In this document: one piece after another, positions 1-7,362 of the stretch | How the letters are laid out: the number at the start of each line of letters is the position of its first letter | How positions within the stretch are numbered: the stretch's first letter is position 1 | Virus record (IMG/VR): IMGVR_UViG_3300022725_000261 | Location: 1-21,058 of that record | Strand: one strand, 5' to 3' | Source of the DNA: a virus | DNA length: 21,058 bases | Made by a program: the position numbers and the translations under genes | Notes under the pieces: model-generated | Database searches by the model: none | What the model saw: only the letters and a program-made list of their open reading frames with translations | What the model was told of the DNA's origin: nothing

Positions 1-13
1 CTTTCACTGACCG

Positions 14-397
14 TCAGTCGAACACCCGCGCCGGCTGCTCGTCCCACGGCAGGGACGCCACGAAGCACAGGTCGTAGAGGCTGATCGCGCAAGGCTCGCG
101 GCGCAGGACTAGGCGCTCGAGGACGTCCGGCGACAACCATGCGAGGCGCAGGAGGCGGCTGACATAGCGGTCGGAGAGGCCCTCCTCGGCGGCGAGATCG
201 GCGATGGTGGTGATCTCGCCGCGCTCCATCCGCTTCCGCCACGCCCATGCCCGGCCAATCGCGCGCAGCACGCGGGGATCCTGCCCCGCCGGCGGGTCCA
301 GCGTCTCGATGTCCTTCGGTGGAAGGATACGCGGCCGCCCGCCGCGTTTGCGGACCGTGAGCGGGATGTGGACGCGGATTGTGTCGTTCATGGGCAT
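14..397 (-). CDS. Small HTH protein, last gene of the recombinase operon
   Basis: A 127-residue protein of unknown function. The ATG overlaps the recombinase stop by one base (TGATG), so translation is probably coupled and this start is favoured; a second ATG two codons in is possible. The N-terminus is basic and contains KRGGRPRILPP. Residues about 60-95 (DLAAEEGLSDRYVSRLLRL, then LSPDVLERL) look like a helix-turn-helix of the ParB/KorB kind, so DNA binding is likely. From memory, small proteins like this often follow recombinases of this group in Alphaproteobacteria. A role as recombination directionality factor or regulator is only inference from position. The reading frame is intact and G/C-rich at third positions like its neighbours. 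Confidence 0.75.
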   Translation of the reverse strand: MPMNDTIRVHIPLTVRKRGGRPRILPPKDIETLDPPAGQDPRVLRAIGRAWAWRKRMERGEITTIADLAAEEGLSDRYVSRLLRLAWLSPDVLERLVLRREPCAISLYDLCFVASLPWDEQPARVFD

Positions 398-1764
398 CAG
401 GCGGCGTCCTCCTGCGCGGGCGTCATCAGGCTCGCCAACGCGCCCAGCCCGTCATGGCGCAGGTCGATGTCGAGCCCATCCTCGCCCACCGTCACGCGTG
501 CCGCGAGCAGCTGGACGACGCGGGCCTGCTCGGCCGGGATCAGCGCCTTCCACAGATCGTCGAACTGCGTCAGCGCCGCGGTCACGGTGCCCTCGTCGAG
601 GTCGGGACGCTCCTTCTTCAGCGCGCGGGAGGTGCGCGCGATGATCTCGGGCGTGCGCATCAGCCGCCGGATCTCGCCGATGACCGCCTCCTCGACCATC
701 GCCGCGGGGAGCCGCTGGGGCCCGCGCAGCTCGGCCGTCGGCCGTTTCTGGATCACGTCCATCGAGACGTAATAGCAGTACCGCCTGTTGCCCTTCTTCG
801 TGTGATGCGGGGTCATCGCGGCGCCGGTCTCGGTGAAGATCAGCCCGCGCAGCAGCGCCGGTTCGGTGCTCCGCGTGCGCCCGGCGCGCTGGTTCCGGTT
901 GCCGGCCAGCACGGCATGGGCGGCGTCCCACAACTCCGCATCGATGATGGGCTCGTGCATGCCGGGATAGGTCTCGTCCTTGTGGGTGATCTCGCCGCGG
1001 TAGATGCGGTTGTGCAGAAGCTTGTAGAGCGCCCCGCGGTCGATGGGCCGGCCGCGCTTCGACCGGATGCCGCGGGCGTTCAGCTCCCGGATCACGGCGG
1101 CGGTGGAATCGGAGCGCGCGAAGAGTTCGAACATGGTCCGGACCTGCGCGGCCTCGGCCTCGTTCACGATCAGCTTGCGGTCGACCACGTCGTACCCGAG
1201 CGGCACGTAGCCGCCCATCCACATGCCCTTCTTCTTCGAGGCGGCGACCTTGTCGCGGATCCGCTCGCCGATCACCTCGCGCTCGAACTGGGCGAAGCTG
1301 AGTAGGATGTTCAGCGTCAGTCGGCCCATCGACGTGGTGGTGTTGAAGGACTGCGTGACGGAGACGAATGTCACGCCGTGGCGGTCGAAGATCTCCACCA
1401 GCTTCGAGAAATCCATCAGCGCGCGGCTGAGGCGGTCGATCTTGTAGACCACGACCACATCGATCAGCCCGTCCTCGACATCGGCGATCAGTTGTTTCAG
1501 CGCCGGCCGGTCCAGCGTGCCGCCCGAGAACCCGCCGTCGTCGTAGCGCTCGCGCAGGCAGGCCCACCCCTCGGCGCGCTGGCTGGCGATGTAGGCCTCG
1601 CAGGCCTCCCGCTGCGCGTCGAGGCTGTTGAATTCCATGTCGAGCCCTTCCTCGCTCGACTTGCGGGTGTAGACGGCGCAGCGCAGGCGGCGTGCCGGTT
1701 CGGTCTGGATCTTTTGGTCATCGGGTGCCTCCGGTCTGGTCGAGTCCGAAGAAGCGCCAGCCAT
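397..1764 (-). CDS. Serine recombinase (large resolvase/invertase type)
   Basis: Site-specific recombinase, presumably the integrase of the element. The resolvase domain has YTRKSS with the nucleophile at about Ser36, FNSLDAQREACEAY, YDDGGFSGG, and VVVYKIDRLSR (about 104-114) with the active-site arginines. A recombinase domain follows (LGYDVVDRKLIVNEAEAAQVRTMF is split here as LGYDVV and NEAEAAQV; then LYKLLHNRIYRGEI), then a C-terminal DNA-binding part; 455 residues from this ATG. The start is doubtful. The ATG that overlaps the DUF2924 stop (ATGA, 1718-1721) is out of frame by one base, and one extra A in the A4 run at 1712-1715 would give MTKKIQTEP joined directly to the resolvase domain. 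The first 20 or so residues from the ATG used here are read over the DUF2924 tail. Translation may therefore be altered or weak. Confidence 0.9.
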   Translation of the reverse strand: MAGASSDSTRPEAPDDQKIQTEPARRLRCAVYTRKSSEEGLDMEFNSLDAQREACEAYIASQRAEGWACLRERYDDGGFSGGTLDRPALKQLIADVEDGLIDVVVVYKIDRLSRALMDFSKLVEIFDRHGVTFVSVTQSFNTTTSMGRLTLNILLSFAQFEREVIGERIRDKVAASKKKGMWMGGYVPLGYDVVDRKLIVNEAEAAQVRTMFELFARSDSTAAVIRELNARGIRSKRGRPIDRGALYKLLHNRIYRGEITHKDETYPGMHEPIIDAELWDAAHAVLAGNRNQRAGRTRSTEPALLRGLIFTETGAAMTPHHTKKGNRRYCYYVSMDVIQKRPTAELRGPQRLPAAMVEEAVIGEIRRLMRTPEIIARTSRALKKERPDLDEGTVTAALTQFDDLWKALIPAEQARVVQLLAARVTVGEDGLDIDLRHDGLGALASLMTPAQEDAA

Positions 1765-2215
1765 TCCAGTGCGCCCCGGTGATCGCACGGACCGCGGCCG
1801 ACAGCGACTTGAAGCGCCGGCCTTGCCATTCGAAGCCGTCCGCCAGAACGGTGACCATGTACTCCTCGCCGCCCCACTCGCGGACCAGCTTCGTGCCGGG
1901 CGCCGGCTTGCGCGGATCCGCCACCATGCCGCCGAGCTTGCCGCTCATGATCTCGTCGGCCAGCGCATCGAGCGTGCGGCGCGTTTCGCGGCGCAGCCCA
2001 CCATGGGCCAGTTCCTGGATGCGGTAGCCGAGCCGAAGCTCGAGGTTGCCGCGGCTGGCGTTCGGCGCGCGCTCCCCGAAGATGGCCTGCCACTTCTCCT
2101 GCAACTCGGGCACCGTCATCGCCTTCAGCGCCGCCAGTTCGGCCAGGACGTCGATCCTTTCGGCCTGGGGCGCGGGCGCGGCCTTCGCGCCTGATTTTCT
2201 TGTGTTTTTCCTCAT
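1718..2215 (-). CDS. DUF2924 family protein
   Basis: A 165-residue protein that matches the DUF2924 family as I recall it. Visible marks are ALKAMTVPELQEKWQAIFG near residues 30-47, NLELRLGYRIQELAHGG, and a C-terminal half with WGGEEYMVTVLADGFEWQG and SLSAAVRAITGAHWNGWRFF. The function is not established; the family is almost always next to serine recombinases of this type, so it may help recombination or bind attachment-site DNA (inference). The ATG at 2215 overlaps the stop of the upstream small gene (ATGA). A longer in-frame reading to 2491 exists but would overlap that gene and adds an Arg/Ser-rich, non-protein-like segment. Its own stop overlaps the expected recombinase start. Confidence 0.88.
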   Translation of the reverse strand: MRKNTRKSGAKAAPAPQAERIDVLAELAALKAMTVPELQEKWQAIFGERAPNASRGNLELRLGYRIQELAHGGLRRETRRTLDALADEIMSGKLGGMVADPRKPAPGTKLVREWGGEEYMVTVLADGFEWQGRRFKSLSAAVRAITGAHWNGWRFFGLDQTGGTR

Positions 2216-2430
2216 GCGTCGTCTCCAACTCGGTTGCGAACCTGTCTCCGACGACGGCGTCTCAGGGCGAGGATGTCCAGCGAACTGTCTCCATCGAGCG
2301 GAGACTTCTCGTTCGTTTCCGGTGGGTTGGTACGCGAGATGGCGCTGGCGAGGATGCTGGTCAGTTCCTCCAGCCGCTCTTGAGTATTGAGCGTCTCGGC
2401 GGGCGGCGCGAAGGTGATGTCGTCTTGCAT
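2212..2430 (-). CDS. Small conserved protein, first gene of the recombinase operon
   Basis: A 72-residue protein. The first half (TLNTQERLEELTSILASAI) looks like one amphipathic helix; the second half is Ser/Asp-rich and ends in a run of six arginines (ALRRRRRRQVRN). I recall similar short proteins directly upstream of DUF2924 in other alphaproteobacterial elements, but no function is known to me. An AGGAGG lies on the minus strand about 11 bases before the ATG, and the stop overlaps the DUF2924 start by ATGA. Both support it as a real gene. The arginine run could contact DNA or the recombinase (inference). Confidence 0.7.
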   Translation of the reverse strand: MQDDITFAPPAETLNTQERLEELTSILASAISRTNPPETNEKSPLDGDSSLDILALRRRRRRQVRNRVGDDA

Positions 2431-2672
2431 GGGGAGCGAACCTCCTGAGGTGGTTTGCTCCGAGTTCGCCGCTCACGTGGAGGGATTTCAACTTGAAACA
2501 GCCAGTTGTCGTGGCAGGTGGTAGCCGAGCGCACCATATAGGGTTTGGCCGTCAACACAGCTGGAGCAGCGCAAATCCTCTTAATTTCCGGCCGACCAAT
2601 TGCAAAACTGAAAGTAGCGGAAGCCGAACTGGACGATTCGCCACGTAAAATGTGTTCGGCCAGAACTCCGCG
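2431..2672. other. Spacer between recombinase operon and protease; composition boundary
   Basis: No gene is seen in these 242 bases. They must hold the end of the protease transcript and the promoter of the recombinase operon, both leftward. A 7-bp inverted repeat, GCCGAAC (2623-2629) and GTTCGGC (2654-2660), lies 13 bases beyond the protease stop but has no T-run, so it is not a convincing terminator. I could not find a good promoter. Around 2450-2500 the base composition changes from GC-rich to near balanced. Confidence 0.5.
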
Positions 2673-5291
2673 CTACCGAGTTGGTACTGCCACCTGCTGA
2701 CGGAGACGTTCTCTAATCCGCTGGTACACTGCGACTGGCACATCAACGCCCACCTCGAGTGTCACAGCTACAGCATATGGAATCGGCACATCCAAATCCC
2801 CGGCGGGCGGCTTGCAGGATAAATTCAATACGATACTTCCGCCATCCACGAAAGGCTTTGCATCTTCTCCCGCCCAGCGCCGATGAAACACGGTCCCACG
2901 TCCAAAGGAATTGTGAGAGGGCTGGTCTTTTGCATTGCCCACCCCAAGCGATAGGCCTTTGTCGCTGCCATGATTGATTTCTAGCTTGGCCATTCGATAC
3001 ATCCGATGAGCAGCATTAAGTGGCGAAAGCCAGGCGGCAGTCGCTGTCACTGCACGAAATCCACCAAGATTCTCGAGTTCTGCTGGAATCGGGATCCGAA
3101 ACTCATCCGTTTCCTTAGCGTGTATCGTATTCCATCCAATCAGTGTTGCCCTATTTTCCGCGCAGTCAATAACACGTTCAATGTCTACAATCCCAAATCC
3201 AAGAAGCCGGGCTGCGTCATCGCGCCGATGCTCCCAGTAGCTCGTCCCGTTTTCCTTGGAGATTTCTTCTATTTTTCCAGCAACTTCCGCATCCCATCTC
3301 GCTGCGTGGACCAGTAATGCCTTGAGTACGACTGCATGGAATGAAGGCTCCACTGTGGGATGTGGCGGTTCTGCCGGGAGTTCTTCCAATGCTTTCAAGA
3401 TGCGCAACGCACCGTGTGTCGCCAACGCAGTTGCAACACTGGTGCCGCTAAAATTCAATTTCTTTGCAGTCTCACCCGCAGGGCCTGGGGCGGCTGCCCC
3501 GATCCCAAAAAAGCGCCCCGGTTGTCGTACGGGTATTACTGATATCGGTGCAGTATTCCTATTTGTTCGAACGTGCTCGCGTCCGCCCGGCAGTAAGAGC
3601 TCAGGCTTTACACCCCTCATGTAGCCGAGTCCCTGCGCTGAGCTTGGGTTTGGAAGGCAGGGGTTAGCATACGGATCGACAGCCATCGTGCCGGCGCCGT
3701 TAGGGGCGATCTCGTCGTAGTGCGCTGCACCGATCGTTAGGCTATTGAGCCCTTCCGAGGGGGCGAGAAGGCGGCGACGTGCGCGGTTTTGCAGGATCGC
3801 CTTCAAGAGAGTCGTTTCCCGCTCTGCAGGTTCTGAATCCTCGAAGTCCGACCACGCCGCAACTTCTGCAAGCGGTACTGGGTCAGGGATATTACCGGCA
3901 CTCACCAGAATGAGAACACCATGTTGCCAGGCAAGGTAATCGATCAATCTTGCCCAAGGACTCAAAACACCCGCGAAACGACGTTTCAAATCTCCCAACG
4001 ACATATTCACGACCCGCACTGTGGGTGCCGTGGGCTCTTCGTCGCCTTCGCCTTCAAACATACGGATAAACGCGCGCCAGATCAGGTCGATCGCCAGCTT
4101 GTCCGGGGGCATTCGTTCTTCGAATGCGTCAAAACCAACCTGCTGCGGGTACATCACCGGACGCACATAGAGCCGACGCGTAACCGGGCCGGTTGGCGCT
4201 GTGCTGTTCAAATCGCCGTGCAGGATCAGCGAGGCCATACTCGAACCATGTACCTGCTGAGCTGCTTGCCCGTACTGAGCAGCGAAGTCATCGGGATCAT
4301 CTATTTCGAGCCGACCGGCAAGCTTCTGGTGTTGAGCCATCGGCATGCCGTCAAGGAGAGCAGCAACTGGCGCTGCCAGTTCTTCCTCTTCATCAGGTTC
4401 AGTATCGCTGGCTTCTTCCAGGTCGGGACCATGAGGGTCTGCGACGAGGGATTGAGGCCTCAGTACCATCACTTCGTCGAATGCGGCGAGGCCAATATCT
4501 GGATTGTCCAGAATGTCTTGCACGAATTCCGGGAGAACTTCGACCAGAGCTGCGTCATAACGTATTTCCGGGATCGTCGCGCGATCAAGTAGTTGGCCCC
4601 CAGCATCCCCAATTACTGCCGCAAGGCGCTGATGCGCCCGATCACGGAGGGCGGCGGTCGCACGGTACCAGAATTCCACCTCAAAACGGACCGGATCATC
4701 AGGTAACTCGCGGAGACGTTCCAGCCACTCCTGCTTGGCATCTTCCGTCACCCTGTCCTGGGGCCCCCACGGCCGAATATCAGACAGATGCGCGAAGACT
4801 CTTTTCCATTCCGTATGAGGCCGGGAAATTTCCTCACCGTTCTGGTAACGGTTCCATAGGCTCACCAGCTCTCGCAACGCGGCCGCGTCAGGCAAAGTAA
4901 AATATAGACGGCGTGGAACGGATTTATCTACGCGGCGGTTGCCATCTTTATCGGTTGTCGCGAAGTCGTCGTCTGGTTCGAATTCATCCTCGTCTTCGCC
5001 CAAGAGTTCGAGCCCGCTGACCTGTCTAAGCGCGCGATGAAAGTCAACCTTGCTGCTGGCAATTTCGAAAACAAGAGCCCGCTCGGGTGCAATGGCCGCA
5101 GGATCTTGCCTTAACTCTGAAAGTCGCTGTGCATCTGGAAGGGCTTGCGAAAGCCGGTCAAATTTTGGGCCGAGACGTTCAGCTTGCCGCCCTGCTGAAG
5201 GCGCAACAACTTTTTCAGGAACCGGCCTAGCAGACCCTTTCGGCGTTTTGCGGTTGGGTTGCATCAATCCCAAAAGATGACGTTCAGCCAT
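2673..5291 (-). CDS. ietS: IetS-like subtilisin-family (S8) serine protease
   Basis: An intracellular subtilase of 872 residues with no signal peptide or membrane segment. The triad is Asp314 (ALLDG), His348 (VHGSSMASLILHGD) and Ser618 (SGTSVATALATHG), with the oxyanion Asn467 in LVSAGN. Residues 1-310 form a long non-catalytic N-terminal part with acidic stretches at about 98-109 and 290-306, the second just before the catalytic Asp. About 230 residues follow the catalytic Ser. The gene begins 3 bases after the AAA+ ATPase stop, so the two are co-transcribed. This gene order and pairing is that of IetAS, where IetS is the toxic protease held in check by IetA (Ti-plasmid work) and the pair gives phage defence. 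Substrate and trigger are unknown. Composition is much less GC-rich than the flanking phage genes, which suggests separate acquisition. Confidence 0.85.
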   Translation of the reverse strand: MAERHLLGLMQPNRKTPKGSARPVPEKVVAPSAGRQAERLGPKFDRLSQALPDAQRLSELRQDPAAIAPERALVFEIASSKVDFHRALRQVSGLELLGEDEDEFEPDDDFATTDKDGNRRVDKSVPRRLYFTLPDAAALRELVSLWNRYQNGEEISRPHTEWKRVFAHLSDIRPWGPQDRVTEDAKQEWLERLRELPDDPVRFEVEFWYRATAALRDRAHQRLAAVIGDAGGQLLDRATIPEIRYDAALVEVLPEFVQDILDNPDIGLAAFDEVMVLRPQSLVADPHGPDLEEASDTEPDEEEELAAPVAALLDGMPMAQHQKLAGRLEIDDPDDFAAQYGQAAQQVHGSSMASLILHGDLNSTAPTGPVTRRLYVRPVMYPQQVGFDAFEERMPPDKLAIDLIWRAFIRMFEGEGDEEPTAPTVRVVNMSLGDLKRRFAGVLSPWARLIDYLAWQHGVLILVSAGNIPDPVPLAEVAAWSDFEDSEPAERETTLLKAILQNRARRRLLAPSEGLNSLTIGAAHYDEIAPNGAGTMAVDPYANPCLPNPSSAQGLGYMRGVKPELLLPGGREHVRTNRNTAPISVIPVRQPGRFFGIGAAAPGPAGETAKKLNFSGTSVATALATHGALRILKALEELPAEPPHPTVEPSFHAVVLKALLVHAARWDAEVAGKIEEISKENGTSYWEHRRDDAARLLGFGIVDIERVIDCAENRATLIGWNTIHAKETDEFRIPIPAELENLGGFRAVTATAAWLSPLNAAHRMYRMAKLEINHGSDKGLSLGVGNAKDQPSHNSFGRGTVFHRRWAGEDAKPFVDGGSIVLNLSCKPPAGDLDVPIPYAVAVTLEVGVDVPVAVYQRIRERLRQQVAVPTR

Positions 5292-5294
5292 GGA

Positions 5295-6290
5295 TTACCT
5301 CGCGCTCTCTTCTTGCCCCATGGGTTTCGCACGATCTTCCCAGGCCTTAATCTGATCCGCAAAGATGGTTTTCAGAGGGGTCTCCCGCATGGAGAGTACT
5401 TCCCGACGCTTAACATCAAGAATGAACTCCTCGGCCTCTGCATAGCTAATCGGGCCAAGACGTTTCGCCAATGTCGCAGGCGCGATACCCGGCTTACCGT
5501 CAAAATTCTGGATATGCCGATCAAAAAAGACTGCCAGCTCTTTCTCAGTCGGAGCTGGCAAAGGCAAACGGAGTTGGAATCGGCGCCAAACGGCTCGGTC
5601 GAGCAGTTCCGCATGGTTGGAGGCCGCAATGATTACTGCGTAACTTGGGAGCTCATCGACATGCATAAGGAGTGACGACACCACTCGCTTAATTTCTCCT
5701 GTTTCATGGGTGTCTCCACGTTCTTTCCCTACGGCGTCGAATTCATCGAAAAAGACCACGCAGGGCGTTGTGCGTACATAGTCAAAAACGCGTTTCAGCC
5801 GGTTCGCAGTTTCGCCCAGGTAGCTGCCAATCAACGCCTCATATCGAATGACAAAGAATGGAACGGCGAGAGCTTCTGCAATCGCTTCCGCAAGAGATGT
5901 CTTGCCATTGCCGGGAGGACCGACCAGCATGATCCGGTGGCGAGGGTCCAGACCATGAGATCGCAGCAAACTTGCTCGCTGTTGCTCTTCGATCAGTTGG
6001 TCAACCGTCTTTCGTGTCTGGTCAGCTAGGACCATGTCACTGAGCTGATGCCTTGGAGTCAGCTCGGCGAGAAATTCGCGGCCGCGGATTCCAGTGTCAT
6101 GAGCCATTTGATTCATAGCACGTGTACCGTTCCCGTTGGTGTGCAGGGCGCGGGTGAGGCGCTCTGCAAGTACCCGATGCTGCTTTCCCTTCTCATCAGC
6201 AATTATGCCCTCAACAGCGGTTCGGACGGCGTTTTTATCGCCGCTGACGCTCGCCTTTACGAGGGAGAGGAGAAGATCACTTCGCGCCAT
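5295..6290 (-). CDS. ietA: IetA-like AAA+ ATPase
   Basis: A 331-residue classical AAA+ ATPase with one ATPase module. Walker A is GPPGNGKT (124-131), Walker B VVFFDEFD (178-185), sensor 1 AASN with Asn225, and the arginine-finger region DRAVWRRF (231-238). The pore-loop-like RYEALIGSYLGET (149-161) suggests substrate threading or remodelling. About 80 helical residues precede the module. The ATG at 6290 is chosen because it overlaps the ribbon-helix-helix gene by only 14 bases and is the first ATG; a TTG at 6329 would extend it by 13 residues. It lies immediately upstream of the subtilase gene. In IetAS the ATPase is reported as the antitoxin-like partner of the protease. A housekeeping FtsH/Spastin-type role is less likely because there is no fused protease or membrane part. 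Confidence 0.85.
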   Translation of the reverse strand: MARSDLLLSLVKASVSGDKNAVRTAVEGIIADEKGKQHRVLAERLTRALHTNGNGTRAMNQMAHDTGIRGREFLAELTPRHQLSDMVLADQTRKTVDQLIEEQQRASLLRSHGLDPRHRIMLVGPPGNGKTSLAEAIAEALAVPFFVIRYEALIGSYLGETANRLKRVFDYVRTTPCVVFFDEFDAVGKERGDTHETGEIKRVVSSLLMHVDELPSYAVIIAASNHAELLDRAVWRRFQLRLPLPAPTEKELAVFFDRHIQNFDGKPGIAPATLAKRLGPISYAEAEEFILDVKRREVLSMRETPLKTIFADQIKAWEDRAKPMGQEESAR

Positions 6291-6468
6291 CTGCACCGGT
6301 TCCGTTTTTTGTTCTTTTAAGTCTTTCAATCAGTGCTTCAACGATCCAGTGGTTTCGCGAGACAGGCACTTCTGCGTTACCCACGCACGAGTCGATTTCC
6401 TTCAGGATCCGTTCTGGCACCCGGACTGTCACCGGAACACGACCGTTATCGCCTTGTTGATCGCTCAT
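6277..6468 (-). CDS. Ribbon-helix-helix protein, first gene of the IetAS operon
   Basis: A 63-residue protein with a CopG/Arc-like ribbon-helix-helix pattern: the strand VPVTVRVPERILKEID, a turn, then VSRNHWIVEALIERLKR as the second helix. Such proteins bind DNA as dimers and commonly repress their own operon. The gene overlaps the ATPase start by 14 bases, so it belongs to the same transcript. The ATG at 6468 is preferred to a GTG at 6492, because the GTG lies inside a TGTGA-TG-TCACA inverted repeat that could be the operator; neither start has a strong ribosome binding site. No classical toxin of the RelE/ParE kind is next to it, so an autoregulator of the protease/ATPase pair is the best reading (inference). 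Confidence 0.75.
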   Translation of the reverse strand: MSDQQGDNGRVPVTVRVPERILKEIDSCVGNAEVPVSRNHWIVEALIERLKRTKNGTGADGAK

Positions 6469-6481
6469 TGCTTGACGCCAT

Positions 6482-6493
6482 TGTGATGTCACA
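6482..6493. promoter_or_regulatory. Candidate operator upstream of the ribbon-helix-helix gene
   Basis: TGTGATGTCACA is an inverted repeat with 5-bp arms and a 2-base centre, 13 bases before the ATG of the ribbon-helix-helix gene. The size and symmetry suit a small dimeric repressor. Only one copy was found, and short palindromes occur by chance. Confidence 0.3.
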
Positions 6494-6575
6494 CTGGAGT
6501 CATAGCTAGTCGCGGCTCCTGCGTCGACCTGATATTTTGTAACTAGTATCGTCCGTGCACCTCAAAGCAGTCACC

Positions 6576-7253
6576 TCAGATTTCCCGCGCGAACCATCGG
6601 ATGCGGCCGACGATGTGGATCTCGTCGGCCGTTCGCTCGTAGGGGCTGTAGAAGCCGTTGTCCGAGATGACGCGGACGGCGGGCGGGTCGCTGTTCGGGA
6701 TATGCTCGAGCCGTTTGGCCACCAGCCCCATGCCGTCGTCCAGCACGAAGATCCCCGGCGGGTTCGGCGCGCGGCGGGCCATGTCCACCAGCACCGCGTC
6801 GCCGTCGAGCAGCGTCGGCGCCATGCTGTCGCCCTCCACATGCATGATGCGCAGCTGCGAGGGGCTTGCCCGCAGGCTGTGCCGGATCCAGGAGCGGCGG
6901 AAATGGTAGGCGCGGTCGGCGGTGTCCTCGTGCTCTTCGACCACGGCGCCGCCGCCCATCGACGGCCGCGGGCTTGCATGCGCGATCGACACAAACGCCT
7001 CGTCCGGGTTCTCGATGAAGGGGGGCGTGCCCTCGACATCGCCGATCCCGTGGATCAGCCAGTCGCGGTCCACCTTCAGCACGTGGGCGACGCCGCCGAG
7101 TTTCTCCATGCCGGGGCGTGTCGAACGACCGCGGAGGATGTCGTAGACGAAGGAACGGTTCACGCCGGCCATCTCGGCGACGTGGGCGGGGCTGATGCCG
7201 AGCTGCTGGGCCCGGGCCCGGAGGCGGTCGGCAAGCGTGTGGTGCTCTGCCAT
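6576..7253 (-). CDS. Phage repressor, XRE helix-turn-helix with S24 peptidase domain
   Basis: A CI/LexA-like lysogeny repressor of 225 residues. The N-terminal XRE helix-turn-helix is at about 6-62 (DRLRARAQQLGISPAHVAEM, then NRSFVYDILRGRS). The C-terminal S24 peptidase fold has the Ser143/Lys180 dyad in VEGDSMAPTLLDGD and GLVAKRL. The linker (about 80-115) shows GGGAVVEE but no obvious Ala-Gly or Cys-Gly cleavage bond, so SOS-induced self-cleavage is plausible but not proven. The ATG at 7253 begins the domain; an in-frame extension to 7388 would cross its own promoter region. It is divergent from the gene at 7363, the usual cI/cro layout. Its composition is GC-rich, like the phage genes and unlike the adjacent IetAS island. 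Confidence 0.92.
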   Translation of the reverse strand: MAEHHTLADRLRARAQQLGISPAHVAEMAGVNRSFVYDILRGRSTRPGMEKLGGVAHVLKVDRDWLIHGIGDVEGTPPFIENPDEAFVSIAHASPRPSMGGGAVVEEHEDTADRAYHFRRSWIRHSLRASPSQLRIMHVEGDSMAPTLLDGDAVLVDMARRAPNPPGIFVLDDGMGLVAKRLEHIPNSDPPAVRVISDNGFYSPYERTADEIHIVGRIRWFAREI

Positions 7254-7273
7254 GTTTTCCCCAAGCGATTGTG

Positions 7274-7301
7274 GATCAAATAGGATAAGACAGGATTGAT
7301 C
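7274..7301. promoter_or_regulatory. Candidate repressor operator in the divergent control region
   Basis: The arms GATCAA (7274-7279) and TTGATC (7296-7301) are perfect inverted repeats with a 16-base gap. Three AGGATWNGA-type direct repeats start at 7282, 7292 and 7315, the first two inside the inverted repeat. The site covers the -10 of the repressor promoter in the only gap between the divergent genes (7254-7362). Confidence 0.4.
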
Positions 7302-7313
7302 GGAGGTCGTCAA
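7285..7313 (-). promoter_or_regulatory. Likely repressor promoter
   Basis: On the minus strand TTGACG (7308-7313) and TCTTAT (7285-7290) are separated by exactly 17 bases, 5/6 and 4/6 matches to the sigma-70 consensus. The -10 ends 31 bases before the repressor ATG. It overlaps the inverted repeat at 7274-7301, which fits autoregulation. This was read by eye only. Confidence 0.5.
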
Positions 7314-7362
7314 GAGGATACGAACAGAAGGTAAACACGTAGTGCGGGAATCGGAGGGGCGC

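Noticed and set aside
2212-2491. Longer DUF2924 protein starting at 2491
   Set aside because: The added part overlaps the 72-residue gene and is Arg/Ser/Pro-rich without a fold pattern; the ATGA start at 2215 is better.
2623-2660. Intrinsic terminator after the protease gene
   Set aside because: The 7-bp stem has a long loop and no T-run on the coding strand.
6277-6468. Antitoxin of a standard type II toxin-antitoxin pair
   Set aside because: No small RelE/ParE/VapC-like toxin is adjacent; the overlapping partner is the ATPase gene.
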